Positions 36,761-50,978 are shown, counted from the first letter of the stretch. The stretch is 64,000 nt of DNA from Burhinus oedicnemus (GCA_008921705.1 VFFE01009164.1:2068176-2132175), one strand, 5' to 3'. Made by a program: numbers and translations. The notes: generated by a model from the letters alone, not told the origin.

Positions 36761-39700
36761 GCCTTAGAGAACTGGGCCCCATTACTAGAGTGGATGTACA
36801 CTGCTCTGGCACGCTTTGCCATATTATTGCTATATCTGTACATAGGTATGCACACACTTGCGACTGATTCTCTAAATAGCCCACTGTTAGTATTTATATT
36901 ATAAAGCGAAAACTAAATCAAAGTAAAAGGCTAAGTTTTTTGGCCTTAAGATTAAATAACTTTTTTAAAATCCCAAAAGAAAACCTAAATTCTGCTTTAT
37001 GTCACTCTTCATTTCAATTGTATTTGATTTGTACAATATATTTATCACATTTTTTCCAGATGACATGGCTGTACTTTAGCTAATACAAGGTACAAAACTT
37101 ACATACATGTTGTCTACATCATTCAGGGCCTACATAAAAACAATTGTGGTCCATCATTCTGCTAAACTGTTGTCCAGCTCTTAATAGTTTTGTTTAATAG
37201 ATACAGGAGGGTAATCATTAAAGGAAACCTTAATACGAGCTATCAATTTTTGAACAGAGCAGCAAATATGGTATGACTGAATTCACACTTAAAGAAATTC
37301 TATTTTTTACATTTAATAATTTTAGATTTGCTTATGTATTCATTTTTCCCACAATAAGAAAAAAAAATTTAAAAAAACCCACTTAGAGAAAACAGGGGAA
37401 AAATACCTTATCTGCATTTCTCTTGCAATTCCATTTGAACAACAGTATTTCCTAAACGTAGCCTATTCACTGCTGGATATGTAATTACCTTCAGTTCATA
37501 GTCTAGACGTTAATGCTTTCGTAGTATTTAAGACTCCTTGTAACATGCTTGCTGCTTTAAGTAAGCAAGGCTAAATCTTGACCAGATAAATTAGCAAAGA
37601 ATGCAATAAAAGCTGCAATAAAAGAACTTTATCCTCCAAACCTTCAAGTTGCTGCTAAATGAGATTTCTTTGAAATGCAGATCAGTTGAACTAGATTAGT
37701 GAATTTTAGCTCCTGTCAACATCATAACAAAATACAAATACAATTGTTCACTGGCCTTATCTCCATGCTTCCATCTGCTGCCTTGTTATTTACTTTCCTT
37801 GATTTACTATGCAGATCTAAATAAGACACATCAAGGAGGGCTTACAACACAATGGCTTCTTAAGCTTTACATCAAGGTATTTGAAACTGAAGCCCTGAAA
37901 GGGCTGCCATCAAAGACATATCTCTAATGAACTTCCATATCAGAGAAGGTTTGGTATTTAATACTGCTGTGAAAAGAAAAAGCTACAAATCAGAATGGCC
38001 TATGAAGGAAAACGTCTGCAAATCTTGATGAGATTAGCACCTACCAGAATTAATATCCCAATAAAAATGATATCTGGTTCCTTGAAGAGTTAAACTTCCA
38101 ACCTTTGCAAAAATAATGCCTAGTGTCAGAATGGGAAAACTCAGCTGACAAGGTCGAAAGGTGAGGGCGGTATTCTTTTTTTCTCCACAAAATGTTCAAA
38201 AAGCATTTTTGCTGGTGGCTTGATTAAGACACTGTTGACGAACTAGCCTCAGAATGAAATAATTAACACAGTCGAGAGCGCTACTACGGTACTTTCTGCA
38301 ACAGCGGAATTTTACAGTATCTTTAAAAAAATTAGCAACAACTTCATGGCACAACAACATAATCTAAAATGACAGCATGCAACATTTGTTCATCAATTTT
38401 ACTATTTCCCTTTCTCCCCCACAGCAATCTATGGCAGTGCAGGATAAAATCTTCTGTCAGTTTGCTTAAAAAAAGCAATCCCTAAGTGCCATTTCTATTA
38501 CATGCCACAACCCTACTTGCGAAGCGCAATAAATGAAGGAAGAAGTTTCCTCCTCATGATTTCAACTCTGTATGTATCTGACAGATTAAACAAATATAAA
38601 CAGCTTAAAAGTTTCCACAACCCACGTGTAACCTTGTGCAGTAAACCATCAGCTCTCGCAGCGTGCTGCCGTCTGACAGGAATTTTTTTGCTAGGCACCG
38701 AAGTACATAAGCAAATGATACTCTTCTTTCTTAAGAAAGCATTTCAATCATTTATGTTCTTCTATAGCAAGGGAAGATCCCACAAGCGTGTTCCGTACCG
38801 TGGATCAATCAGCTCCAAACCGAAGTAGACATGTTGTATGCTCCAGTGCCTGGAAATCATGCTGCAGGCTTCCCAGATGATGAAAACGGAGGTATGCAGT
38901 GTAGGGGAGCCCCACATGGCACCCGCTAGCTTCTGGGCATGTCAAACTTCACAACTACCCTACAGTCAATGACAGCAAACACCTTCCCTTTTCTTCTCGC
39001 CTCCAAACATATACTTGTCTTTCTACCCTCCTTCCAAATTACAGGCAGTCTTCCAGAAACAAAGCCCCCAAACAGAAGCAGAGTCCCATGGCTACACTGC
39101 AGAAACCACAGTTGTCTTTTTGCGAGATTTCATTTCATACGGGCTATGTTCCAGGCATTCTTACAGCCACGAGAGACCACTACCTTTCCCTGTTTAATGA
39201 AATGACAAAACAACAGATTTGCATATGTAGAAGCAGGTGCTGTAACAGGTTTGACTACTCTTGACCTAAAGCATGTAAAAAAGATTTATCAGCAACAGCT
39301 GTCCCTAAGGTATTGGGGCTCTGACGGACAGTCAAAACTTTACCATCTGCACCGCCGTGTGTTAAAAATGACAATCTGAATTAAAAGCTGGTCAACAAAT
39401 CTCGTATAACTAATGCCTTCCAAATCCCCATCCATATGCTGAATTCCCAAGATACACAACACTTGGATTATCCGTTATAAATACCAATCTTTAAATCTAA
39501 ATAAAATAAGACAATCTAGGAAGATGTGAAAAGGAAGTCTGTGGGAGTTGCTACTTATTCACGAAACACACATTTAAATAATACTTTCAATGTACGTAAG
39601 TTTGAAATGCTTCAACAACTTCACATCATGATATAAACATCTATTATTTTAAAATAGCATTATATCTCTTTTCAGAATTAAGAAATAGCTATAAATACTT

Positions 39701-41340
39701 ACATAGGCTAATCTGAGGATTTACAGTGCTACAGCATTGTTTAGCTTGTGGATTATTAACCAATACAATTTTTGTTTAGCTTAGCTTCTCAGAAGCCATT
39801 CTTGAATGCCTTGACAAAAAAACCTGATTGATGATAGCAAAACATTTCAGAGCATCTCTGTGTTCTCTGAACAATAAAGGTATCACAGGCAAGTGAGGTT
39901 TGTGGTTTATGTTCTGATTTTTTCCATATGAAGAGGAACTATGGTTTTTCACCCGGACCAGGGGAAGGAACCTGAGAGTCTGAACATGACCCCTTGGTGA
40001 ACACAGTGACTTGTTCTGGAGCTATGCTAGCAGAAGGTAGCACCATATGCCCCGAGCCCCAACTTGGATGCTCTTTCTCCAGTCTAATGTGCTTGTCAAA
40101 AGATGTTAAAATCACAGATTTACTTTCTCTGGATACGCTTTATTATTGTACAAAGTAAAAAGAAAGGATAGTACAATTTATTATGACTTATATAATCTAG
40201 CATCCAAATATACTTCCACTAGTTTAAACTGGGAGATGTTTTTTTATTGGGGAACAGTTTCTGAGGTGTTTAACATTACAGCAATCTTACGCCTGATACC
40301 AGTCACAGCTATTATAACTCTTACTGATTACAAACTAACTACATTCTAAACTTTAGTATTAATAATATTCCTTCTCATACAAGTGTGGAAAAATATAGCT
40401 CATTAGCCGAAAACGAACGAAAATTACTGATCTTTGCTCCACTGAATTTCACTGAACTTCTTAATTTTTATTTTTTTTTTAAAAAAAAGATTCAGAACAC
40501 CACAGATTTTATCACTGTAATCCAGGCAGGAAAATTACTAAAATAAGAAAAAAATAATCCATGGAGCACATACTGGAAGCCAATCTAAAATAACAGGAAA
40601 TGTGCTTCACAGCATTTCTAATGATAATTTTAAATGTTGTGGCACATGTAAATTCATTCACTTTGTGTTTTGTTCTTTAGTTTTTAGAAGAAAGAGAAGC
40701 ATTCTATTTTAAATATATCTATATATGCACGTATATATTTGCAGGCACTGCTGAAAGACAGGAGATACTTTTTTCTCACATGAATAATACAACTATCTTG
40801 CAGAATTTTGTGAGATCCAAGTGATCCTTCAAACAGTTACAGTTCTGTGCAAAAACGATGCAGACTTGAAAAAAAAGAAATACAATTTATTTACTTGCTA
40901 GGTTGTAACTGTCTGTTGAGAGCTACAGTGATCCCCTCAAGAGCATAAATATTTAGACAAATTTTAAAATGTGTATTATATACTTGACAGAACGTATTTA
41001 CATGACAGCTCAGAGCTTAAGCTATCTGATCAGAAATACTTCCCCTATAAAACAAAGTCAAGTCAGAAAAAAAAGGAGCTCAGCCATGTAAAGAGGCTTG
41101 AGATTAAAAACATGACCATTTAGAAACAGATTAGCCATTTAAGTGTTTGCATCAAAATCGTGATAACCTTCATCCTACTTCCCGATACACTGGATCCTAT
41201 GTATGAGTTTATGAAAATCAAAGATGAGCAGCATACAACATTAACTCTGTGTCTTCTTTTACTAAGTCGGTTTAATTGCCTGTTCATTATCTGCTGCCCT
41301 CCGCTCAGGCACGTGCCACATCCCGGGTGGGCAGGGCACC
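36761..41340. other. A+T-rich DNA, nothing identified
   Basis: Frames reach 108 codons (38,502-38,828 plus) without recognisable domains. A T10-A8 junction lies near 40,472-40,489 and an AT-palindromic stretch near 40,711-40,740. No transposon was recognised. Confidence 0.45.
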
Positions 41341-41344
41341 TCAG

Positions 41345-41376
41345 CATGGCATGCATGGCATGGCATGGCATGGCAT
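41345..41376 (+). repeat. (TGGCA)n pentanucleotide repeat
   Basis: About five or six tandem copies of TGGCA/ATGGC (first ones imperfect: GCATGGCATGCATGGCA) directly precede a CR1 tail. The same unit resumes on the other side of it at 41,428-41,439. The antisense frame reads as repeated Cys-His-Ala-Met, an artefact. Confidence 0.85.
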
Positions 41377-41430
41377 GGACTTGATGATCCTAAAGGTCCC
41401 TTCCAATCCAGGCGACTCTATGATTCTATG
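41377..41430 (+). mobile_element. Very short CR1 LINE 3' tail
   Basis: GGACTTGATGATCCTAAAGG is followed by TCCCTTCCAATCCAGGCGAC and the tail TCTATGATTCTATG, which is the CR1 3' end in sense orientation. Only about 54 bases remain. The copy sits inside the TGGCA repeat, with ATGGCATGGCAT-type sequence on both sides. That is either the target duplication or simple continuation of the microsatellite. Confidence 0.9.
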
Positions 41431-41815
41431 GCATGGCATGTCAGGGATGCTTGGCCCAGCCGGTTGCCCAGGGGATGATCTGGGACTGGGGTAAGAAATC
41501 TCCCCTCTCCTGTCCAGCAGAAAGCTGGAAGCCAGCTCCCTGAACAACACTGTTGAGGTGATGTCCAAGAGTGACAGAAAAGGTGGAAATAAGCCTTGCA
41601 CGGCCTCCTGGCACCTGGGGGTGAGGGAGGACTCCTGCCATCTCCCTGGAGCCCAGCACAGCTCTTCCCAACACAGCTGCTGCGGGAGCTGAGGGCTCAT
41701 TTACCCCTCCGTGACCTACTGAGCTTTATCTTGGTGGTATTTAAACGAATTACATATTTTGGGATCAGATATTGTGTCTCAGGGTTTGTCTTACAAAGCA
41801 GTAACAAGTACATGC
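41431..41815. other. Spacer between two CR1 copies
   Basis: This is a G+C-richer spacer with frames on both strands (119 codons on the minus strand at 41,341-41,700, partly translated from the simple repeat and CR1 tail). No gene was recognised. Confidence 0.45.
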
Positions 41816-42096
41816 ATAGAATCATAGAATGGTTTAGGTTGGAAGAGACCTTAAAGACCATCTAGTTCCAACGCCCCTGCCATGGGCAGGGACACCTCCC
41901 ACTAGACCTGGTTGCTCAAAGCCCCATCCAACCTGGCCTTGAACACTTCCAGGGATGGGGCATCCACAGCTTCTCTGGGCAACCTGTTCTATCGTCTCAC
42001 TGCCCTCACAGTAAAGAATTTCTTCCTGATATCTAATCTAAACCTACCCTCTTTCAGTTTAAAACCATTGCCCCTATCATCGAGCCCTATGTTAAG
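41816..42096 (-). mobile_element. CR1 LINE 3' portion, 5' truncated
   Basis: The plus strand begins ATAGAATCATAGAATGGTTT, then AGGTTGGAAGAGACCTTAAA, CATCTAGTTCCAACGCCCCT, CATCCAACCTGGCCTTGAAC, CCTCACAGTAAAGAATTTCT and AAAACCATTGCCCCTATCAT. This is the reverse complement of the avian CR1 3' untranslated region and ORF2 end. Similarity fades at about 42,096. It is the least diverged CR1 copy in the window, so probably one of the youngest here. Confidence 0.96.
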
Positions 42097-45000
42097 ACAC
42101 CACCATGACTGCCAGGGGGACCATCCCTCTGACAGGAGACCAACCGCCAAGGGCAGGAGGCTCAGGTCCTCACAATGTGGCCGAAGCAAACCGCCAACGT
42201 GTGAGAAACACATGTACAGAAAAATCTGATAAATAAACTTACAGGCATAAATTCCCACTTTCAAAAGGGAGAGGGGCTTTGTAAGGAAAACAGAACCGGC
42301 TCAACGCAGCCATCGACACTTCAATGTGAACTGCTGCCACCAAGCAGCAAATTACCAGAAAAAAGGTGTGAAAGGTTTGTAAGAATACATGTATTGAAAA
42401 GCTATCCTGTGAGCAACTTGGAGGGCCAGTTACACTCTTGCCAGGGAAAACAGGTAGCTCAGGGGAATTATTTAGGTTAAAAGAAGATGCAAAAGTGAGA
42501 CAGGAGGGATTAACAAAGAGTGGACCCAGAGTCAAACAGTAAACTGGAAACGCCTGCTCAAAGAAACTAGGTTTGAACCATCTTTACTCACTGTTATGCA
42601 ATACTAAAATCAGATTCATCCCAGCTAACTTTAAACACCTAAATAGGATGTAGTCGCTACCTAACACGGAGCTCCCAGCAGAGCCTGTGGCTCTGCCCAG
42701 TACAGGAAGCCGGGGAGCATGCTGTCCTGGTTCAGGAGCATCACTGCAGTACCTGATGTTTGAATGGATGAATCCAGCCACTGTTAGGATGAATCACGAG
42801 AGGGAGCAGACTGCAAGAACAATTTTTTTTAAGAGAGAAGGAATTGTTGGATACTCTTCTAAACGTAACACAAGCTGACTTAAAAAAAAAAAATTCAACT
42901 CCAGATCGTAGGTCCAGTTTTACATTGAATATGTCATAAAGCATAGATTACATGTTACATAGATTTTTTTCCTGTATTTTGGACTGTTCAAATTCAGTGA
43001 CTATTAATGTTAAAATCTGTGAACTTAAGGGCATTTGTTAAGTTAGCTATTTCACTTACAGAACAAAACACGTTTAGTTATACTTAGCTATAATTTTCAG
43101 TTTAAATAAATCAAAAACTAGGAAACAGTGGGGAAAAAATGCTGAGAATAAACAAAACCCCAGCACATGGTGGACACCATGTATTTGTGGACTATAAAAA
43201 ACCATAATACTTGTCAAAGAAATTATTTCTTATTTTACACTCCTTTCAAATTATAAAGCAATCATTTAGACTTAATACTGAAAACTGTTGCCTTTTGTAA
43301 AAAGACGCGTGCCTCATAATGCACACAGAACAGCTTCTTCGCACAGACTTGTTTACTTAATATATTAAGTAGCATACAGAGGTAATCTTTATGCTTGCAG
43401 CATATAAAATCTGGATTATTACTATTTTATATTAAAATAAGATGCCAATTAGTGCATTTTCAGATATTAATCTCCCTGCTAAAGTCTATTTCCTTATTGT
43501 TTACACACAGCAATACCCTTTCAAATTTTAAAAGTGGGAATCTTAAAAAGTGGAAAAATACAATTATAAAATGTTCTTTATTTGCAATTAGATTCCAAGG
43601 TTGCAGAATACTGTATCTGTCCCAATTTTACAGAACTGCTTAAGGCATCTGCCAACCAAGTTTCAAGAGGATTAGCTGTAATGAAAATGCAACATATGTA
43701 AATACAACCACGTATTTAAATGTCAAATATTTCAAACACAATAGAAAAATTACAAATTCAAAGTTATCTTTCCAAACATATAATTCTATCAACTCCTTCC
43801 ATGAAAGACAAAAACTTGGAAACAGTATTTTTATACTGTACAAAACACACAATGTGGCAATACGTTGTTAGCCTTCTTAATGTATCTCATTATTTAACTG
43901 AATGGGGTTTTTTCATGAACACACAGCATACTCCACGTTTAACACTAATTCCACATACTACAGATTTCTCTTGTAGATTCAGAAGAATCTTGGTCCTTGA
44001 GCTAAAGCCAGCAAAAATAAGGTATGCTATGAACTTTAAAAAAGCACCCTTTCCTTTGTGCATTTTGGGTATCTTGTTTACTTAGCATGATGTATAATAA
44101 TAGCACATGAGAAAGAACGCAATTACATGAGAAAATAAAACCATGCAGCTAAAACTCTTCTGACTTCAGACACATTTTTCTCATCTCTGGATGTGGTACA
44201 ACCTTGCTGTGAACTATTAGGTTTCCACTACTTAGAGACAGACGGTTTCATACTGCTCAACAGAGATTACTGCTGTCTATCTAAATAGGGCTTACAGTGG
44301 CATCAGCATATTTTATTAACTCAGAACCATAAATCCTATTCTTATATGCTCTCAAAGACCAATACTCCTAGGGTCAGTTAAATTTACAACAGCATGGCAC
44401 CTACCAGGAGGAAGCTTCAAAGTCAGGATATGCTCCTTTCCAATACCCCCCCCAAAATTTTGGTATCAATTCAAAGTTTAAAAAGGTATACCCCATCCTT
44501 GATATTAAACCAGTTTCCCAAGCAGATTTTTAGCTCACTGCAACATTACACAGTATCCCAATATACTCTATAATGCCTCACAACACGGGTTTTCTCCCTG
44601 GTTCAAGAATTCTCCCTCCTTTGCATGATAAGCATGTACCTGCAGGCTAGCAGATCTTAACATCCAGCCTTCTGTGACTGGAACAGTGAACACCTGTGAA
44701 GGAAAAATCTCCACGTTTTTGAGCATCCAAGGAATATTCCTTTATGTTCTGTATATATCAGGACACGGAAGTGCTCTTATTAGCACCAACAGAATTATTT
44801 TTGCATGTATTTGTCGGCTACCCTCCAAACTCACAGAGGAACATGATTATATCCTGTATATATACCGTTAAAGTCTGGCTAGCAAGATGAAAACAGAGAA
44901 GACAAAGTCAAGGAAGTAACAGCCTAAATAATACAGAAATTTTCAATCATATTCAAACTCTACACACCAAAAGATCATTTTAAATAAATGGCTGGTGTCT

Positions 45001-46834
45001 ACTTACATGTACCTTTATTCTACTCTCTGAATAAATGGACTATCCATCACAGGTGACTCCCAAACAAAATTTTGACTTCACAGGAGCAATGATGCAGTTA
45101 TCTAGATAGACACTGTTTTTTCACCGAGGTACACGAAACATCATTTGGCTCCAAGCAATCTTCAGAAATACAAATCTCATCCTAGTGCCTCCTCGGGGGA
45201 AGAACCAGCCTTGGCATCTTGCTTTGCATCGTTCAGCGACACTAAACTCTGCAGGGTAGTCAAGCAGTCTCCACAGTGCAAGGAAAGGAGAAGCACTGCA
45301 CAACACTTCCCTGAACTTGGAAACACTAGAAGAAAATACATACCTAAGTCCAGCAATTGCTCTATTTTTTACCCTTTTTTCCTTCCCAGTAAGTATCCTA
45401 AATCAAAATTGGACATCATGAAGGTGGTTTTGCCCCCTTTGTCGGGGCAAGCCCTGCACACTGAGGAAGTACTTGAGTCCTTTTCTAAGAATGGATGACA
45501 AAGGTAGAATCAATCCATAGATCAGTAACTATTGTAGTGTCACTATTATTAAATATCTATAATGATAAGTCAGTGACTCTTTAAAGATCCCTTCCTTTTG
45601 CTATGAACAGCCTTATTTAAAAACGTAGAGGCTGTTATCAAAGTTCTACAATTTGGGGATCTGATTTTAAAGTAATAAACCAATTTTAAACAAGATCCTC
45701 TCAAATTGCGGACCATTTACTATTTTTTCATATATTTATTGTAACAACACTATTCAGTGGAACTTCACTCTCAAATAGCAACTTAACAATTCAATGCTAG
45801 AGAAAAACAGTGAGCTTTGAAACCATTTGATCTCCTCATATCAAAACTGCAGTCTTGTACTGATTTCAGAATCTACTTAATTTGCTGTTTTGCAACAAAA
45901 AAGTAAAGACACTATAAAAAGCAAAGTGCCAGAAGTAAACATTTTGATCAACCTAATTCTCTTTTAAAAAACAAAACTCCTGCTGTTCTTTTTTAGAAAA
46001 ATACCTTGACATTTAAAGACAAAATAACGGCATGTGTGTGACTTGTTTACATCAGATAGAAATAAACCCCTCCTAAATGTAGAAAGCATGAAGTTTTCTT
46101 TCCGTAGTTTATGAATAGTATTTAAGGAAATGCTTAAAACACTTAGCAAATCTTTTGACAATTTAGCAACCTCATCAGTGTAGCTGCTCAGACACCATGG
46201 TGATGTGCACTGTATATAGCCTTCTGAAAAAGAAGCACCAACTCAAACATGAGCAAGCCATTTTAAGCTTATAGAAAAGGGACAGGGTGCAATTATACAG
46301 CATGTAACAAGGTAGGTGTTGCAGTATCATACGGTGTATCACCCAGAAATGGGAGAAGTGCTGAGTCGGAAACACTGATGACTTGCTATGATGTGCATGC
46401 CAGCAAAAATATGGTTTGGAAGGAATCAATAAAGTAGTTGGCCCTCAGAAAAAATAGTAAATATGTGCACTAAATACTTTAAACATGAAGACTTATAATA
46501 AATAGGAAATTCAGCTACCCAAGTAAAACTACACAGAAGCTCCTTTCTTCAGATCCATCCCAGCCTGCAACTGCACGAATACCATGCTGTCTTTGAGCAA
46601 GCTGCCACAGCCTCTGGTTTCTTCTGCCTCAAACTCCGTAAGTTATCACCAGGTTTTTCAATTAAGAGATTTCACAGTTGGGCAACCATCACTCTGACTA
46701 CTATTTTACAAGAACACCATCCTCAGAGATACAATGACCACCCACAATCCTGTAGGTGATTTTTTTAAGGCCAATCAATGTTCGCAGGATTGTTTTCTTG
46801 AGATGAGTCAAGCAGATTGAACAGCTCACTACTA
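42097..46834. other. A+T-rich DNA, nothing identified
   Basis: Frames of up to 121 codons (43,720-44,085 plus; 45,145-45,498 plus, 117 codons) have no recognisable domains. A C8 followed by AAAATTTT occurs near 44,447. No transposon was recognised. Confidence 0.45.
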
Positions 46835-47130
46835 CCACAAAGGGAGTGCTCTCCCCTCTTCTCCCTCTGCCCTCCCGTGCCAGCACTGGCTCCCATTGCT
46901 TACTTTATGCTGTCTACAGCGACCTCAGATCCCTCTGTGAGCCAAGTCAATTCACTGGAACAGCAGAAATCATACTCAGGCATTTTGCCAGGTTGGTTTT
47001 CTGCTGTTTTGCTGAGTTAATTTGACCCACAGAAGGGTCACTGAGCTCCAGATCCAACCCAAGAGAGGCTGCAAGCCCACATACGTGAGAAGAGGGAAGG
47101 GGACAGCAGACTGAGTACAAGGGACCAGGG
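46835..47130. repeat. Imperfect inverted repeat (foldback)
   Basis: The left arm, core 46,924-46,969 (CTCAGATCCCTCTGTGAGCC ... GGAACAGCAGAAA), matches the reverse complement of the right arm, core 46,998-47,046 (CTCAGTGACCCTTCTGTGGG ... AAACAGCAGAAA), at about three bases in four by eye. A looser match continues outward (CTCCCCTCTTCTCC versus CTTCCCTCTTCTCA). Because of the inversion, frames on opposite strands translate to similar peptides (SDPSVSQVNS and SDPSVGQINS). The centre, near 46,985, holds a small GGCA-TTT-TGCC hairpin. It could be two opposed copies of an unknown repeat, a foldback or MITE-like element, or a hairpin-forming locus. Confidence 0.65.
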
Positions 47131-50100
47131 GGAAGCCCCTCTCCAAGCTGGCAACAGCCTATCATCTTGGGATCAGCTGTCTGTGAAACTACAACTCCAC
47201 TCCAAACCTGATTAATCATCTCCAGTTCATTACTTAGAATGAACCTATTTCTAGTTCGTTCATAGGTTCCCTCACTTTCTCAAGCACAGAAGCATTTTTC
47301 TTCTGGAGACCTAGCTCAGAGTTACTTCTCAGAAACTTCTGGGTCTACTGTCATCAGAGCATTGTCATCCAGCAGCTCCAGCACCTACTGCAATCCTGGC
47401 CAAACAAGCCCAGATTCACACATCTTCCCACCTTGATGGTCCCTAGTTAAGACACGATGGTCCCCAGGGAGCCAGGTGCCTTCACATCCTCTAATTGAAA
47501 TAGCTGTCACATGTCCAACAAAAGGCTTTATTTACCAAAAGCCTACATATAAAACATCAGTAACTCACAACACTACCTAACAGGCTCTGTGCAGATCAGG
47601 GGACAATTTGAGGGTTACAGTCAAAATGCCACTCGTCTCACTTTAAACAGTATCCAAATTTGTGTACCACTTCCTTCCAGTTTACACGATAGAAATAAGC
47701 ACTGGGTTTGCGAGTTATTTGTTTGTTTATGTACTTAGGAGAGGTGGGGAGGAAACAGAAAACAATAAAAGGAAAAAAAAAAGCGTGTTACTGAGCCATC
47801 ATGTGTCCCATTATAATGACTGCTCTTGGATTTACCAAATAGATTTACATACAGATGTATGTGATCCGGTGTTAGGCTCACTTTCAGCCTGTGTTAAAGC
47901 ACATCCCAGAAAAGGGGGGAGACACAAGACTACTTTGTCTCTACTGTGTGCAAAGGCTACCGCAAATTAAAACACCAGCTCAACACTGAGAACTCTTAAA
48001 TGATTTTAATGAGGTTTTGAAAGTAAAGTCTCACACTTCCTGGAAGTAAAAAAGCAGGAACTCGAGCAGAGAGATGGTATCCAGGCACACATTTGGAGAA
48101 CAAAGCACCATTTGGTCCTGCTAATAAACTGCAAGAAAAACTCCCAGGTAGACATTATCTAAAGGTTATCCTCTACATCGTAATGGTCAAAGATCTCAGG
48201 GGATGACAGATGGGCAAAACCAAATTATGAAAGTAGTAGAGACAGGTTTCAATGGTGACATTGACAGGTTTCCAGGCTAATGCCTAGCTCCAAATTAATG
48301 ATGACTAAGCCTTTTCTCATCAACAACTTTAAAAACTGTTGTTCAAGCTCTCAAAGCTTGAAACTAAGCTTTAAAATGTTTTCAGAACACAGGACTTCTT
48401 ACACTCAGACCTCAAATATAACAACCCTCCTTTATGGAAATGTGGCTTTGAAGAATTATTTATTATCAAGCTAGAAGCATACACTGCCAAGTGCAACCCA
48501 AGATCCTACAATGGACACGACATACTATATATTGCCAAAGAACCTGCAGCAGGCTGCAAGTCCAGATCTAGACACACACCAAGCTGCTGATGCGTAAGCT
48601 TCCTGGTTGTGAACCCAACTGTTTATTCAGCCCATTTTGATTCTCCCTACTCAAAGCAAAGCACAGGCCAATTTTTTACCCACAGCAAATACCCATAGTC
48701 TGTCCAGAGAAGCATCTATCTTCTCCCCTTGACAGCTGAGTTCGTTCACTATTAAAAGTATTATCTGTGGTACTGGGAAGATGTCGATCCTCTACAACAC
48801 GCAACATCTAGAAAAGTGTAGGATATCATTTTGACCACAAGTAAGTTTTTATTCAAATTTAGGCATTGTGGCAAGTTAAAACTTCAATGCGGAGACATTA
48901 ATGATTCATGTAAACGGCAATGCCTTACATCATAACCTTAGATAAGAGAAATTTTGTCCAGGGGAAAGAGTCTTGGTTTCTTGTTTCGTCTTACCATAAA
49001 CCCAAAGGACCTCTGCTATCATGTGACAGTCTACTTGTTTACCCTCTGAAATCCTGGAACTGCAAGAACTACCCTGCAAGGCAGCTCCAACAGCCGATCT
49101 TAGCACAACAGCTCTGTGGGTGATTCCAGGTGCAATCCCACCACAGCTGAAGTTTACCTGCCTTGTTGTCCTTCACGACCTCCTTCCGTCCAAGCCTGCT
49201 CACTTCCACGTTTACTGGGCTGCTGGCTGGAGTGTTTCAGAAGAGCACAAGTCAGCAGAAAACTAACACCACAAAACTACAAAAAAATAAAGTATATTTA
49301 TCAACTGAGCATGCTGAAATGATTTAGTGAAGTCCAAGAAATACCATAGTTGATGCACGGCAATTAGACTACACCGAATGAGACAGTATCACAGAGTTTA
49401 CTGAAGAATTCAAATCAAATTATTTTGTATCAGTAATCTCAACTTCTCCACTTCCTTTCAGTCTCTGCTCTCTCTTAGATAGTTTTTCATTCCATTATTT
49501 TAAATTTACAGAAGTACCTTTAGATCCTCCCTCCGACAATTCTTCATATTCCTTTCCCAGTTCCAGTCCCTTCAAATGTTGCTCCGCCTTTTGAATCCCG
49601 TTCAGAAAGAAGGGCAGCTTTCACACGATACAAGCTACAGCTCTCCTGCTTTCATTCCTTCCGTTCATATTCTTTATGTTTAACAGAACGAACACTACAG
49701 GTTCCTACTGAACAAAGAGATTTACAACAAAAATAGAAAACTGAGATGGCACTAAGGCGCTGGAGTTTATAGGTAGCTGCAGGAGACAAGAGCACAAGAA
49801 CACCTGGGAAAGAGTAAGGTATGATATTTAATGCCAAGGGAGTACTCTCTCAAAAATCCTTAAAATTTCTCCTTTTTGCTGTCCACAGTACCCAGCAGTC
49901 ACAGACCTTCTGATGTAAAATATTTCACAGGTATGTCAAGAAGCTCTACACAGATACAAGGGATTTTATTACAAGCCAACAAGATTTAAAAGTATGCCAT
50001 TTCTTTTGTAAGAATGATTTTTTTTACTAGCTTGTAACTTTTTAGTTTAGACCAATAATATGTGTGCAACTGAGATTCACTGTGGTGTTGCCCATTCTCA

Positions 50101-50978
50101 AAATGTTATTACAAATATTTTTATACCAGCTTTCATATATCCCATGTAACTCTAAAAGAACTTCATGTCTCAAAATCTATACTTCATGTCAGAGTAAAGT
50201 TCAAAAACGCACATCTGAAGTCTTCAACCTATGGATGAGGTTTTTGAAAATATCAAAAATAATGGAAACTTCATACATTCTGATGCCTCTGAATTTTATG
50301 AGAGTTCCTAAAAGCATGAGGTAACACTGTTTGAAATGACTGAATTAGTTTTATTGACTTATTTTACTTTCCCATTCTGATTGTGAAAGGTGACACGTGT
50401 AGCATTCTTTAAATAACTGGGACGAAGACAGAGATGAAAAAAAGTGGTGCTTTTTTATACAAGAGAAACTCATTTTGTTACAAGCCATAAGGAGCAACAC
50501 AGAGCTAAGCAAAACCTGGAAAAAAGACAAAGATTGTGCATGTCCACACCAAGATACAAGGGTCGTTCATCCTCAGTGCTAACTAATGCATCCAAGTTTA
50601 TGATGCAGGATGTCTACATAAAGCTGGCATTGTATCAAAGACCATGGCTTCACAGTTACGAATTTTAACAGGGTCTGACTTGTTTTCTGTATTAATGTTT
50701 AAGGAGGTTACATCATTTTGTCAGTCTTGAGAGTATCATAAAAACTAGGCATTCTTTATGAATGATGTCAAAGACCTCTGCACCAAAGGAACGTGCTAAC
50801 ATAAAAGCACAGGAGAGGTGCAAAAGGTAAGCACTTCTTGCCAGAGGAAGAGTCCTGTCTCACCCCTTTCACCTCTTCCCCTTCTCAGTAGGTGTCCATT
50901 TGAATGCCAGTACCAAGGGAGGCACGGGATAAAAGAAAGCGAGAACTTTGATGGCACCTTCCAGAGCTGCTTACCTTC
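47131..50978. other. Mostly A+T-rich DNA, nothing identified
   Basis: Short frames only, apart from a 102-codon frame at 47,662-47,970 without a recognisable domain. A small perfect inverted pair, GAACCTAT...ATAGGTTC, lies at about 47,240-47,268. No transposon was recognised. Confidence 0.45.

Noticed and set aside
41120..41371. Minus-strand frame with repeated Cys-His-Ala-Met
   Set aside because: It is a translation of the TGGCA simple repeat.
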